A stretch of 64,000 nt of DNA from Onchidella celtica (GCA_963931925.1 OZ007572.1:22678730-22742729), one strand, 5' to 3'. Positions 11,029-22,867 are shown, counted from the stretch's first letter. Made by a program: numbers and translations. Notes: generated from the letters alone by a model not told the origin.

Positions 11029-11765
11029 AGCTGAGTTCCCGGCCCTGCCCGGGATAAATCGATTTATTAGTTTCAGTTCTGGGTGATTATTATGGACCTG
11101 CTTCATTTTGTCTGTTCCTTTAGCTTCATTTTATTTTTGTTTGTTTGTTTGTTTTTAGATACGTTTTACTGTTGTCCCTTTGCGCGTTGACGTCCTGCGC
11201 GTCCCGCCAGCATCCCTCAAATGGCTATGATTTGCGCACGGGTTAGTTTGTTTGCACATCGCAGGAAGTGATAACGTCATGTGTTAATGGAAAAGAAATA
11301 TTATGATATTTTCCTAGGAATAATATTGAAAACACAAACCTGTACTTTTGGCCCTGCAGCGTCAATCTCCCAATTCCAGACCCCTTCTTTTTCCTGGTCT
11401 AGGCACATTGAGAACACACATACAAAGTTTCATACTTGATAGTCTTAGAACTCAATCTCATCATTCAAACCAGTCCTAACCGGAAGTTGTTTTGTGAGTG
11501 TGATACAGACACCGGAACCAATCTCAATTACATTAATTTGCCGAAAAAATAGATCGAGCGCCAATGTGTCGCAACCCAGCAACAAATACAAACGTTCTGC
11601 GAGTTATTAATTATTTTTTTATTTTATGTGCCGGGGACACGACGACAGTCTATACTATGCGTTGTATAAAATCTGAGGGCCACCGAATCAGCATTAACAG
11701 AGGAGTAGCGAAAGGCGCGCTGCAATTGTCGTAAGGTTTCACTTTTATTAATATAGATAGATAAC
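11029..11765 (+). repeat. Rep-B interspersed repeat, copy 1
   Basis: Starts at TAGCTGAGTTCCCGGCCCTGCCCGGG. Up to about 11282 it matches the reverse complement of 17218..17400 plus 24141..24205. The sequence ends with TTTTATTAATATAGATAGATA, a simple-repeat tail like those of non-LTR-derived repeats. I cannot name the family and saw no protein remnant. Confidence 0.6.
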
Positions 11766-12713
11766 TAACAAGAAACAAATTGTGATCTTTATACAAAGAA
11801 AAAAAAACGGAACAAACAAAAACAGGCCAAATCTATTTAAAAAAAAAAAAAGATGGCTGAGCCTAATGCTTTGTCAAGCCTGAAAACAAACCGCTGTCTC
11901 AATAATTGGCCCTTCGATCAGTAAAATACCTCACGAGAGTATCATACTAACCCCGGAACGGCACTGTTTCTGTGGTTTTTATGATATTTCGTGAATACCA
12001 TAATTTCCTGTATTGTCTTAGTATATCCGGGAAGACCCAATCGAAATTTTTTTAAAAAAAAGGGGTAGGTGAGAGTCATGATCTCGGCGTGGCCGGGGTT
12101 CTAGAAGATGCTAGGAAGTTCAGACCGAAACATCGAATGAAAGAACTCACTCTTCCTCTGAAGATCGCCACCTGTCTCGTTCCAAATGAGGAATTTTTTT
12201 TAAAAACCATTAAGCCCAGTCTGACGACACAGTCAACTTGTGCCACTATTCTTGGGTTACATTTTTTGGCTGTGACGCTCCTGGCTTGGTATGATGCCAC
12301 CCTTATGGTTCGGCGTAGCGCATGATGATAGTGACAGTAACTAAAATACGTCAGAATAGTTCTTATGTAAGATTTCGCGAGATCTAAAATCTCAGTTTTG
12401 TCCATTACAGCGCCGAGTTTTTCTGCGTGGCTTTCCACCCCCATATCCATCGCTTACTTCCTGCTGGGCCACATTCAGTGCTTGATAGGTATCTATACTA
12501 TTATCTATATATATTTGTGGACTTCAGATTTTTCGTTGCAAAAGGCATCTGAACCACTCAACACTCAGACTTCAAATTTTATATGGTGCATCAGAATGGA
12601 TGTAAGGGTGCACAGTTTTTAATAGAAGTCTCAAATCAGTGTAGTTTTTTTTACTGGAAATTTATTGTTTCCCCAATTTTCACTAGGCTCATTGACATGC
12701 TGTAGGTTTTTAT
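11766..12713. other. intronic sequence with a Rep-B-like relic near 12488-12600
   Basis: Around 12488 there is a TATCTATATATATTTGTGGAC stretch followed by ACTCAGACTTCAAATTTTATA. Similar wording (ATATCTATATTTGGACA, CACTCAGGCTTCAAACTTTG) occurs near 16760-17080, so this is probably an old copy of the repeat next to Rep-B copy 2. A 124-codon minus-strand frame at 12076..12450 resembles nothing I know. Confidence 0.3.
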
Positions 12714-13124
12714 GACATCATCTTATACAAGAAAGCCAACCAGCGCATGTATTTCCTCAGAAAGCTCCGCTTTTTAAAAGTTAGCAAAAGCATTCTGAAA
12801 ATATTTTACACCATGGCTATTCAGAGCGTTTTGATGTATGGAGTTGTCTGTTGGGGAGGAAACATCTTACAAAAAGATAAAAATAAGATCAATAATTTAA
12901 TTAAAAAAGCATCCAAAATTTGTATCTGTGATCTGCCATATTTTGATGAGCTGTACACTGGTGCTTGTATTAAAAAAGCTAATATTATTATAAATGACCC
13001 CCAACATCCCCTGAACAAGGAATATATAAGATGTGTAAGAAGTTTAAGGCTGTTGTCAAAGAAAACTAAAACTGAGCGCTACTTTAAATCGTTTATTCCA
13101 TCATCAACTAGGATGTTACAATAA
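12714..13124 (+). pseudogene. LINE reverse transcriptase C-terminal fragment
   Basis: The open frame reads through KKANQRMYFLRKLR, then an IQSVLMYGVVCWGGN stretch, then a DPQHPL motif and a serine-rich KSFIPSSTRML end. This is the order seen at the C-terminus of CR1/L2/Rex1-type LINE ORF2 proteins, after the polymerase domain. The track-like ATG at 12747 is internal to the domain; homology extends upstream to about 12714. Lacking the catalytic polymerase and endonuclease, it is dead. The frame ends at a stop at 13122..13124, which may be the native one. Confidence 0.8.
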
Positions 13125-13386
13125 TGTCGTCATCTTGATCGTAATCTGTGCACAGTTGAATTATGTCCTGCGTGTCAGGTCAATGTGGTTTAGTTAGGGA
13201 AGCATATTGTGTGCACTGTTAATTTAGTTAATTTATCAGTGTGTGTGTATATATGTGTGTGTGCGCGCTATGTATCATCTTTCTGCTTCTGTAACTATAT
13301 TGTTATGTATTCAATGATCAAAACAAATTTCCTTGTACAAGGACGAATAAAATTTATCTTATCTTATCTTATCTTATCTTATCTTA
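12714..13386 (+). mobile_element. 5'-truncated non-LTR retrotransposon (CR1/L2/Rex1 type) 3' end
   Basis: The element holds the C-terminal tail of a LINE reverse transcriptase, a 3' untranslated region of about 230 bases and a (TTATC)n tail at 13355..13386 directly after GACGAATAAAAT. CR1/L2-group LINEs typically end in short tandem repeats rather than poly-A. Everything upstream of about 12714 (RT core and endonuclease) is missing, as expected of 5'-truncated insertions. Confidence 0.8.
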
Positions 13387-14898
13387 CTTCCTGAAAATTT
13401 TCGGTGCGCACCACTGCACACTGTGTACTGTCCTATCGCTGAGTTTTGGGGATGACGCTACGCATCTCGGCTTTTGTTCTTATTTCTTTCGGTCTGAAGT
13501 GGTGTCCTTTGTTGTTGCATCTCTCTTATAAGCTATCTATGCAGCATTAATGTCTTTCTTAGTTCACATGCGCCTTAAGTTCTACACAAAAACAACAAAA
13601 AAAACAAAAACAACCTATACAAACCTGTTCATCGAACGAGTACTCAGCTAGTATATTATAATATTATAACAATAAAATCCTCTTTACGAGTCTGGAGTAT
13701 CTGAAACCCCTGGGGGTGTGACTGGGGATATGACTATAAAATCCTACAATAAAATCCTCTTTAAAAGTATGTTGCCTTTGAGACCCTAGAACATACGCGC
13801 AGAATAGTAAAAATGTATGTGCGTTGGTGAGCAGGCATGTTCATGTTTAAAAATTTTGAACCATGGAAAGCTAGACACTGACGTCATTGAGGACTTCTTG
13901 GAATTTCAAGAGAAAATTTCCAGGAATAAGATAATTACAAACGTTTTTGATGGCTTTTTGATCCATTAGACCCACGGAGAAGGCGAAAGGCATTTTTCCG
14001 TTTTGTGTTGAAATTATTTTGCTAGTCTACTTAGATTGTGCTCAATCAATCTATGTGATTTTTAGGATTTGGCAAAACGGACGTCGTGTGTGCATGTAGA
14101 GGGAAGTGGAAAGTGGGTGGGGGGGGGGGGGGGGAGGGGGGGGGGACAGTCTCAGTTTGTATCAGTTTTATCGTTAGGTGCCGGGATTTGTTTTGAGGTT
14201 GAGTTTGAGTTTGGGTTTAACGGCTCACCAGCACGATAATGGCCAATCCCGCCTTCCACGGTCTTTTTCGTTATCTCGCTTTGGGCTGGCTTTCAGCACT
14301 CAGATGCCCATAAATAAGATCAAATAAAAGTGAAGTTAAACATTTAACGGGAAAAGGTCTGTACCGGGTACTGTAAAGTGTGTTTATATGAATCTTGAAA
14401 AATATGACAAAAATCTGTTAAATCAACTTGTTGAGTTCGGCCTCCTTTGGAAATAACGAGATGCGTTGCGGGTCCACGTGTCAGGATTTGTTTCGCATTT
14501 ACCGAATCCCAACGCCCGCGAATTAAATGGTACGCTGTCGACAAACCTGGCCAAGGATAATGTAGTTTATCATTATAAAGTAGCTCGTATCGACTGAAAC
14601 AAGGCAAAGCGGTTAAGAGTGAGTGGAAAATTTATGTCCTCGAGTCGCGGGTTCTCCACTCATTATTCATTGTCAATTTCTGCGGTGTACGTGTAGTTGT
14701 ATTTCACTTTCCATTTAAAAGGTCACAACAAATAATCTTGAAAATTATAACCAGGGCTGAGTAGCCTAGAGTTTGGAACATATAAAGTACTTGTTGACTG
14801 TAGCCTTTTTACACGATGTAGTTTTTGTTTTTAGTTTCACTTGTAATTTCACACAGGCTAATTAAGTTTGAAAAAACAAAATTAAATTTGTTTCGCCA

Positions 14899-14900
<2 letters not shown>
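13387..14900. other. intronic sequence; long G tract
   Basis: No gene recognised. A G-run of about 30 bases, interrupted only by single A and T, lies at 14115..14145. A short frame at 14344..14607 (minus) has no family resemblance. Confidence 0.4.
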
Positions 14901-14943
<43 letters not shown>

Positions 14944-15015
14944 GCGAGAGAGAGAGAGAGAAGGAGAGAGAGAGAGAGAGCGAGAGAGAGAGAGAGCGAG
15001 AACGAGAGAGAGAGC

Positions 15016-15051
<36 letters not shown>

Positions 15052-15062
15052 AGAGGGAGAGG
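14901..15062. repeat. (GA)n microsatellite, about 160 bp
   Basis: Long GA tract with scattered C and extra G interruptions. It generates spurious ORFs of RERE or SLSL repeats in all frames. Confidence 0.95.
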
Positions 15063-15125
15063 TTTTCGTTCTTCCAACTGAGTTCTATACATTTGCCCAC
15101 ATTGTTAGTCCACAGAATTTATATA

Positions 15126-15379
15126 TCGCGACCTTAGTTCTTGTTTGTTATCTCCATTTTCTGAAAAAAAAACAGGAGATATTTCAGTATGTAGAAAAGA
15201 TTTAACAAACGCACAGTTTGACACGTTGTTTAAAGTGCGCTGTGGCATTTATCAAGTTCTTTCACAGTTCCGATTTATTGTCACTTCTTATCATAATAAC
15301 CGAAGCCGCAAACGTTTTAAGTCTAATTTCCTAGTTGTGGAAAGAATGGAGTTGTAACAAACAAGAAGTAAGGTCCCGA
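15126..15379 (-). mobile_element. family A MITE, copy 1 (inverted)
   Basis: Terminal inverted repeats of about 25 bp: TCGCGACCTTAGTTCTTGTT at the left and AACAAGAAGTAAGGTCCCGA at the right, flanked by TA on both sides (15124..15125, 15380..15381). Its interior is the reverse complement of copies at 26746, 28088 and 41580. TA target duplication and about 255 bp length fit a Tc1/mariner-type MITE; no transposase is present. Confidence 0.85.
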
Positions 15380-15381
15380 TA

Positions 15382-15843
15382 TTTTGTGGGGGAATCCACC
15401 CGTCCATTAAACTGTCTTTTATTTCATTCAATGACTCCTTTTCAGCAGTATGTAGTTTTATAATCTTCATCGCCATTGAACAGCTGGTCGGGAACAGACC
15501 AAAATCAAAGGGAAAACAAATTAAATCTATTCCTGTTACGACAGCGGGACGAACAGAACAATCGAAAGTGTTTTCAGGCGCATCAGTACTTGAACCTTGA
15601 AATCTCTTTAAACACCAGACTCAGATCAATATTCCTGTCCTTTGTGGATCTGATCTTGAACTGAATTCATTATTTGCCGAGACTCCAGAAAGAAATGGCC
15701 TTTAAAGTCATTCTTTGTCTTACTCGAGGGAACCTTAAAAATCTAAGTCAACATTAGACACGAAATGGAAATTGTATCACGGAAGGCATTGATTGGTCTT
15801 GACTTGATTTTTCCTACCGATGCGTAACTTTTGGCGCAACCCG
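15382..15843. other. intronic sequence, nothing recognised
   Basis: No repeat or gene identified between the family A element and the tetranucleotide array. Confidence 0.4.
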
Positions 15844-15861
15844 TAGATAGATAGATAGATG

Positions 15862-15901
<40 letters not shown>

Positions 15902-15912
15902 GTCAAACAGAC

Positions 15913-15967
<55 letters not shown>

Positions 15968-16072
15968 GAATTTGAGTTCGGAGAAAGGACGTCGACACCC
16001 AAACGGTCAATTGTGCTTGGAAAAAAGGAAGACGTCAGACAGAATATAACAGGCCGATAGGACAGAAACCCC
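15844..16072. repeat. compound (GATA)n/(GACA)n array with repeat flank
   Basis: Pure GATA units, then about ten GACA units, then GATA again to 15967. The right flank (TTTGAGTTCGGAGAAAGGACG ... AGACAGAATATAACAGGCCG ... GATAGGACAGAA) reappears as reverse complement at about 58450-58550. The array is therefore part of a dispersed repeat that carries its own microsatellite. Confidence 0.75.
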
Positions 16073-16472
16073 CACCATCAACTCGCATGGGAGGAAAAGG
16101 GGAGGGGAGGGGGGTCTGTTTTGTTTTTATTTTTTAATGCTATTGTATAGACTGTAAATGTCGGTGCCTTAGGTTACAACGCGAAAGTTATGACGATGAA
16201 TTATAAAACAACCCCCACTTTTCTAGAATTCTGAACACTAACTAATCACACACTTCTGAATGCCTTAAGCTTATCATGAATTAATGTTCCTAGTGCTCCG
16301 TTCCCCCCAAGGCGAGCAAGGCTATGGGACCCAATTGCACCGAACAATTTTGTAAAACGAAACACGTATTTTTCGAACAGCTTTCAAAAAATGATAAATA
16401 TTTGCACAGTAATTTCCATTTTTGTCGTCTCGATCCACCTAGGCTGGACAGACGCCCAGAAAAAAAAAAAAA

Positions 16473-16623
16473 TGGCAGTGGCTACGGTTACGGCAGCCGG
16501 TGAATACAACTCACCATTTTTCTTTGTTCGGCTTTACTCCCGTTCGTACAGCAGCGCTTTCTTTCTTTGTTTTTTTTTCTATTGGGATATGAGCGTAATC
16601 TGCCGTAAACGTAGCCACTGCCA
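16473..16623. mobile_element. family G foldback element, about 150 bp
   Basis: Left arm TGGCAGTGGCTACGGTTACG and right arm CTGCCGTAAACGTAGCCACTGCCA are inverted repeats of about 24 bp with one mismatch region. The element sits between two A-runs and is non-coding. It is the only copy noticed. Confidence 0.65.
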
Positions 16624-16754
16624 AAAAAAATTGCTCGGAAATTGCAACTGATTAAACACATTGCTACAGAAAACAAGGGATTATGTACAGATTCATTTTC
16701 TTGTTCGTTTATTTTATAATTCGATGTATTTGTAGCAAATTAATCCCTGAGGGA

Positions 16755-17400
16755 AAAGGTGTATATCTATATTTGGACAACTTGGAGCGGTCCTTCCCTA
16801 TGCATAGAAAAACGGCTAAACGTAGAAAGTTCAAACTTTCTGTGCTCATTAGTTAAAAAATCTACTAGGTTTTTACACATTCATTTTGAAGATATAATGT
16901 GTGGAAATGTACAAACTGAATTTATGAAGTCATTTGTTTTGTTACCAGTTCCAATCATCTTTTTAAAACACCATTTTCAACATTTCCAAATAGGTTTTCC
17001 CCTGAGGCCGTGTTTTGGTTTAACAGTTTGGTCACCTAAGGCTCAGGAACCGCATCACACTCAGGCTTCAAACTTTGCACAACAGCATATTATCAATGAG
17101 AAATTAACATGGGCTATATTAGAAATTATGAAATGTTCAGGCTTCTACGTTTCGTTTTTCATTGTTTCGCCATCATTTAGATCTATTTGGAGTCATGGTT
17201 CGCCATTTTAAGGTTTCGTTATCACTTCCTGCGATGTGTTCACTATCAAACACACTAACCCGTGCGCAAATCATGCTATTGTACGGGATGCGCAGGGTGT
17301 CAACTCACAAAGGCAGAGCAGTAAGACTTATTTAAAAACAAACAAACAAAAATAAAATAAATAAATAGGAACAGGCAAGATGAAGCAGGTCCATAATAAT
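16755..17400 (-). repeat. Rep-B copy 2, left part (interrupted by element 1)
   Basis: Reverse complement of the 11084..11282 stretch lies at 17218..17400 (for example ATCACTTCCTGCGATGTG and GCAGGTCCATAATAAT). The match resumes at 24141 on the other side of element 1, so the LTR element inserted into this older repeat. Confidence 0.75.
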
Positions 17401-18673
17401 TGTTACGGGTGTGCCCTCGAGTGTTACAGGGATGGTTATTATGGAATTATTGTTACGACTGCATTTTAATCTATCGAGAGGTTTTAGAAATTACTCTTCC
17501 ATACCATGCCACATACACTAATAACAATTCGAATAAGTTTTACAAGGACCTTGCAGGGCCACAAATTTATTACTTTAAATTCCCTAACAAATTTCGTCTA
17601 GCTTTTACATTCTAAAAGGACAACATCAGCAGCATCAAATGAAAACACAATAATATATCACTAGAAGTCTCCTCTAGGTTCTTAAAAGATTATATCATTC
17701 TGACTCATCCACAATTTAATTATTACTTATCAATCTTTCAGAAATAGCCTACCTACTATCTACAAATAATATCTTAATGTCTCAGACGACAATGTTAACT
17801 CAGTTATTTGTGCCTACTGCTTAACAAGGATATAACTCGTCAACACAACTGACGTAGTTACATTAGATCTAGATCTACTCTAGGATGGGCTGGCAATCCC
17901 CAGCCTCATCCAGACACATCAATTTCAATTTACAAATGTGTATACCAGACACTCATGCTAGATCTAGTTGCATGTAAAATACATGGTAGTCTTGCATTCT
18001 TTCGGTAGCACTTCTACTGGAAACTTAAGGTCAGATTCACGTTCATCGTCGAATCAATAGGTCGAAACTTACGATTGTCCCCTGATACGAGATCAGGGAG
18101 CTGGAGATAATAGCAGTAGATGATTTGGTAATAGCGTATGGTCTCATTCCCATGTCTATCAATGGCATAGACGTGACTTTAACAATCTTCTGATTCTCTC
18201 AGGCCGAATCCAGCCGACTGCCCTCGCAGATGGAAATTTCTGCATGGAGTGTCCACACATAGTAATGGCTCCACTTATATACCGCTCGGCCATATGCATT
18301 TCCCCAGCCAACTGCCCAAATTTGATTGGTGCATCCATTTCGAGCTCAGCTCGTAGTATTAATAGATTCTATTAATAGTAACAGACAAGGTCAATTTAAC
18401 ATATCAAAACCCTTCCTAAAGTCTCGAAACCCTCTACGTTTTATGTACGAATTTACTCACTCCCTTTCTCACCCCTGTTAAAGTTTATCAAAATCACGGG
18501 GTCGAAAACTGCACCGTCACTGCCCCACTTTCTTTCCATCTCCAAGAACAAGCGTTACAAAAACAAACTGTCCACGAGAATAGTTCAAGGACATTTGCAC
18601 TGGCTAAAATCAACGCGACCCTGAAATAAACAAACCGTGACCCAGCACGGCAATTCTAATCCTAACCCTGACA
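17401..18673 (-). repeat. element 1, 3' LTR (left copy)
   Basis: 1273 bp, nearly identical to 22868..24140. Differences noticed: GGTCG/GGCCG near 18061, GTCCCC/GTTCCC near 18077, and CAAAACCC/CAAATCCC near 18406. Confidence 0.93.
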
Positions 18674-18690
18674 TATCCCCCACCCCAGTG
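18674..18690 (-). other. element 1 polypurine tract
   Basis: On the minus strand CTGGGGTGGGGGATA directly precedes the LTR TGTCAGGG. This is the expected site and composition of the plus-strand primer. Element 2 has an almost identical tract at 31698..31711. Between here and 19348 lies non-coding 3' sequence of the element with nothing else recognised. Confidence 0.8.
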
Positions 18691-19348
18691 AAAATTTTAA
18701 ATAAAATTTACACGATAGGATCCAAGAAATCCCAAAGTTATTGTGGTAGGGGCTTAAGTAGTACTGTAGAAAAATGAGCCTTAAGCTTGAGAAGAAAAAT
18801 CTAACTAAGAACGTGCATATTGGATGGACAAAAAGCATACAATTATTGATGCCACGTTCTATAGAATCTAGTCTATCTAAACATTCTTACTGCACACAAT
18901 TAAACTTCTCAGGAACATCTATAATAATAATGAGTATATCACTGTATACTGCTGGATTAAAGTATAACTATTATCAAACAATGAAGCCTTACTGAAGGAA
19001 TAGGCTCATAATTATCTAGTCAACATACACAATTGCTGCTTATACACATTCACACACAATATATTGTTAATTAAAATACTGTGGTATCCAATGGCAGCAG
19101 TAGCTCTGGTAGCTTGGTTTGCCATGTGTCCATCTCATTGACCCGCTGACAAGGGCGTCAGGTTTGCCAGAAGTTCAGGTCACAGTCAGGAATGACGCTG
19201 GTGGAAAGAGGATATTCACAAAAAAGGATTGTAAAATTGGTTCATAAAGTAATGAACAAGATAAATGTGAATCCATCCACCGTCTAGAATTGAGGGGGAC
19301 AAGCACTATCCAACCCCAATACAAGACACAACACTCTTTAATAGGAAA

Positions 19349-21478
19349 TTAAATGAGACGTGACAAAATATCAGCTTGGGAATTGTCACCGCCAGGGATA
19401 GCCCGGATAACAAACCGGTTTACACCTGCGTAAATACTGGGCCAAAAAAATTGCGATAGTATTCGAGACTTATTTCTGGCCTTTCCTTGGTGACCCGCCA
19501 AGGAGGTGTCATGCGCGAGACGAATAATGTCGCGACGAAAAGATCTCGGTACTACAAGTTGCATAACGGCCTCTCGCTTACTCCGAAAATTACGATATAA
19601 TAAGTCATCTTTAATAAGAAACTTAGAGGTATCCGGCGCGGTAGGATCAACCTTAGCAAACAAATGTTTCAATGTGGGATCTGAATGTTGCTCATCATGA
19701 AATGCACTAGACGTTATGTTCACTTCAATAGTAGGATTACTCAATGGACTGTCTGCTCGTCGACTCGATTGTAGGCGTGTTGTCGCACAAGCAACACTCT
19801 CCTCCTCAGTCCAAATTTCCAAGTTACCGATAGGAAACTTATTTACTTGAGGTACATTCCCTATGATTATATCAGCCACTGGATTAGGCAGTACACATGC
19901 AGTAACAATACCTGTGAGAAAAGGTGTATCAATATAAACTTCTGCAAGACGGAATCGCTCTAGAGATCCGCCAAAAGTAATACAAGTTACATCTTTGTCC
20001 AAAAATTGTGTTGGACGGACTAGTGACTGTCGAACGCCGATAGTCGTGCATCCGGAGTCACGTAGAACAGAAGCGCGAATCGCGTTCACGCGGCCATGGT
20101 AAAATGTTAATTCACCCAGTTCATGTAGGGCGGACATGACTGGAATAGTCTTTGATTGCGATGAAGATTTAGAATGACCGTCAGTCTCATAAGGTGTAGA
20201 TTTAACCGAGCAGGCATTTGCTGCTTCCATTTTCACGTTACAAAATTTTTGTACGTGACCTACCCTATTACACCTAAAACACATAATACGATTAGGATCG
20301 TTTCCACGATAAGGAAGACTCTGCGGTCTATTATAATCATGATTATTATCAAAATGCACTCGTCGCGGCGGTCCCTGAGGCCGGTTATATTGTTGGCCTG
20401 GATAGTTGCCACGATAATATGGGCGAGGCTCGTAAAAAGAGTAAGTCTGGTATCCTCGACGCGGGGATACATTACCTCGATTCGGAAAATCTCTCTGTCT
20501 AAAAAAAGGCGGCTCTGATTGAGAGCGCGGATTTGGGGCCTGACGACGAGTCGGCCTTGAACGATCATGTCCGGTTGGCGCTCCTTTGCCTACGTTGGCA
20601 TAACACGGTGCTATAGTTGAAGGCTTTGCCAAAGGACGATTTGGGTGGGCGGATGCATAACGTTCCGCGCACGATGTGATTTCTTCAGAGGATGTCGGTG
20701 CCCTCTCTTTAAGGTGGGCAATCAAATCGGAGTGACATGCGGTATAGATTTGGTCTTTTAAGACCAAATCATAAAGTTGAAGATAATTTCCGGTAGTCAC
20801 GTTCGCGAGCTCGATCCAGCGATCTAAGTAATGTTTCAGCCGATTCACATAAGTTGAGAAATTTTCAGATGGCTCAGGTTTACATGAGCGAAATCTTTGA
20901 TGAAAGCCATCCTCGGTATGCTGGAATCGCTTAAGCAGTGCTGTTTTAAGCTTGTAATAGTCGTTGGCATCCTCTACTTTGAGGCTATGAAATACTTCTA
21001 GAGCCTTACCTGTTAGTAAATTAGACAGGCATGAACTGTACATCGCCTGCTGCCATCCGACGCATTTAGCGTGTAGCTCGAACCGATGTAAATATGCGTC
21101 GATCCGGTCGAGTTTTTCATTAAAGGTCGGCAATTTTGGTTTGGTAGCATAAGTATTGGTGGCAGCAGTGGGGGCCACAAGCGATTCTCGCTCTAACTTC
21201 TTCATTGCGAGTTCATGCTCTCTTTTTTCTCTCTCTACAGCCTCTTTTTCTCGTTCTCTTTCTCTTTCCTTTTCTCTCTCTCTTTCTTTTTCTCTTTCTC
21301 TTTCTTCTTTTTCTCTTTCTCTTTCTCTTTCTTCTTTTTCTCTTTCTTTTTGTCTTGCTGCTACCCGATCCTCACGATCTCGGTCTTGCTGTACTTGTCG
21401 TTCGCACCATGAGGCGCGTTCTTCTTCTGGTATACCCAGAGCTTTGGCAGAGTCAATGTATTTGAGAAACTCGGCCAT
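19349..21478 (-). CDS. element 1 Gag-protease protein with integrase/RNase H remnants (709 aa)
   Basis: One uninterrupted frame. Residues about 1-105 are a highly charged coiled coil (RE/KE repeats) encoded by CT-rich simple sequence on the + strand. Residues about 113-300 are the capsid-like region, opening with KLPTFNEKLDRIDAYLHRF, as in Gmr1-like Gag and the related SCAN domain. A proline/arginine-rich linker leads to a CCHC zinc knuckle (CFRCNRVGHVQKFC, about 398-411). A retropepsin-type protease follows, with the active-site triad as RDSGC near 472 and a IIIGN flap/helix motif near 555. The HxxxxxxH half of the integrase zinc domain (LAHDTSLAGHQG) starts near 655. At about residue 690 the frame jumps directly into the last motif of RNase H (NSQADILSRL) and stops. 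The jump is in frame, so a deletion removed integrase core, RT and RNase H. The protein should assemble particles and self-cleave but cannot copy or integrate DNA. Confidence 0.9.
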   Translation of the reverse strand: MAEFLKYIDSAKALGIPEEERASWCERQVQQDRDREDRVAARQKEREKEEREREREKEEREREKEREREKEREREREKEAVEREKREHELAMKKLERESLVAPTAATNTYATKPKLPTFNEKLDRIDAYLHRFELHAKCVGWQQAMYSSCLSNLLTGKALEVFHSLKVEDANDYYKLKTALLKRFQHTEDGFHQRFRSCKPEPSENFSTYVNRLKHYLDRWIELANVTTGNYLQLYDLVLKDQIYTACHSDLIAHLKERAPTSSEEITSCAERYASAHPNRPLAKPSTIAPCYANVGKGAPTGHDRSRPTRRQAPNPRSQSEPPFFRQRDFPNRGNVSPRRGYQTYSFYEPRPYYRGNYPGQQYNRPQGPPRRVHFDNNHDYNRPQSLPYRGNDPNRIMCFRCNRVGHVQKFCNVKMEAANACSVKSTPYETDGHSKSSSQSKTIPVMSALHELGELTFYHGRVNAIRASVLRDSGCTTIGVRQSLVRPTQFLDKDVTCITFGGSLERFRLAEVYIDTPFLTGIVTACVLPNPVADIIIGNVPQVNKFPIGNLEIWTEEESVACATTRLQSSRRADSPLSNPTIEVNITSSAFHDEQHSDPTLKHLFAKVDPTAPDTSKFLIKDDLLYRNFRSKREAVMQLVVPRSFRRDIIRLAHDTSLAGHQGKARNKSRILSQFFWPSIYAGVNRFVIRAIPGGDNSQADILSRLI

Positions 21479-22853
21479 GATATGTTAAAGTCTGTAACCA
21501 GTAAGTATTTACCCACTGATACGGTATATCGCGGTATCAATATTATTATCTTTAACAGTTATTCTCTGTTAATATTAATTCAGTGTCTTACGTTAGCACT
21601 GCTTCGCGAAAAGAACGTTCTATCTCTGTCTTTGTAAATTACAGGCAGTATCACTTAATCTGCAAAACTTTATCTCTCTCTCTCTGAATATGAATTCTAG
21701 TAAGGCAGTGCCGTCTATCCGTTGCTCCCACTGCAATAAAATATATATATCGCCTTTAATGCGATAAATTAATGTCTTGAGTGATCACTCTCAAAATTTA
21801 TGTCTCTCTCAACGCGACGAATCAGTGTCCTCTGTTATCACTGTGAAAAATGAATCGCTCTCTCAATGCGATGAATCATAAATATATCTCTCTCTCAACA
21901 CGACAAATTTGAAATATCTCTCTCTTCTCAAAACGCGCACACGCAGTGTCTTCTGTTACCACTGCAAAATTATTCTCTCTATATTCAACGTGAAATTGTC
22001 ACGTGAACAAAAATTTATTATATCTCTCTCTCTCATATGTCAATACCAGATTACAATTCAACGTGGTTTTAGCACGTGAAACACCTCAGGCATATATTGC
22101 AAACATAACAATGTTAGTATAGTAGTTTAAAGTTTATAAGGAAGCAAAAAGAAATACAATAAACAAGACGCTATACTGACAAGTAAGACGAACGATAACA
22201 GACCCTACAAGTCCTAACTTATGTTACAGAAAGTTTAAGAAAAAAACAGGAGAGACATCTTCCTAAAGAAAAGTGAGGAAGGAAAAGAAACGCCACAATC
22301 TATACGAATAATGGATCCCTAAAAGAACTATTCACAGTGAAGCAAATCCCCCCGAGTTATCAATAGCCACCAAGGCACTCCAATATCCTTCGTAATGGCA
22401 AAGAAGATATGCTATACTATGACCCCAACCAACCTCCCGCTCTTAAACTAAACATATAGTAAATGGTAAAATAGCCTGGAAACACACACAGAGCGGAAAG
22501 TACGTCGCCCTCCTCAAGACTGTTAGATAGATGGTTCACTTAACTTTGTTTTTGAGGAATTCAGATGGTAAGTATCCTCAAACCATAGCTCCAATCCAAA
22601 AAAACACGTTTCTGTCTCAGGTAGATCTGTAAGGTGAAGAGTCTCCCTCGCCGGTGTCGTCGGGTCAATGGGATGTTGAGTTCACCATATGAAATTGAAA
22701 CAAAATGTTAAATTAATACAAATTGTCTAAACTCTATACTAAAAAGGACCTGAAAACATAATGTTACAACATTACAATATCAAATAATAGAATAAAAAAT
22801 ACAATAGGTTTTAAATAATTTATCTATGGCATGGCGTTACTTAAGTTCTTTAA
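21479..22853 (-). other. element 1 leader region
   Basis: About 1.4 kb between the primer-binding site and the Gag start. It has diverged tandem motifs of TCTCTCTCAAYGCGAYGAAT type between about 21660 and 22040, and no coding frame. A long structured leader is usual for packaging and dimerisation signals, but no specific one can be read here. Confidence 0.6.
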
Positions 22854-22867
22854 GGGTCCCTCTCCAG
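22854..22867 (-). other. element 1 primer-binding site (tRNA unclear)
   Basis: On the minus strand the 5' LTR end (...CGTAACA) is followed by C and then TGGAGAGGGACCC. The position and TGG start fit a primer-binding site. The closest tRNA I can think of is Cys (TGGAGGGGGCACCC), with mismatches, so the primer is uncertain. Confidence 0.5.

Noticed and set aside
12076..12450. 124-codon minus-strand frame
   Set aside because: No recognisable motif, no splice or promoter context, and it lies beside old repeat sequence; most likely chance.
14825..15205. Arg/Glu-rich and Ser/Leu-rich reading frames over GA tracts (also 44797..45000, 47015..47368, 51263..51618)
   Set aside because: These are translations of GA/CT microsatellites, open in several frames at once, with no protein signal.
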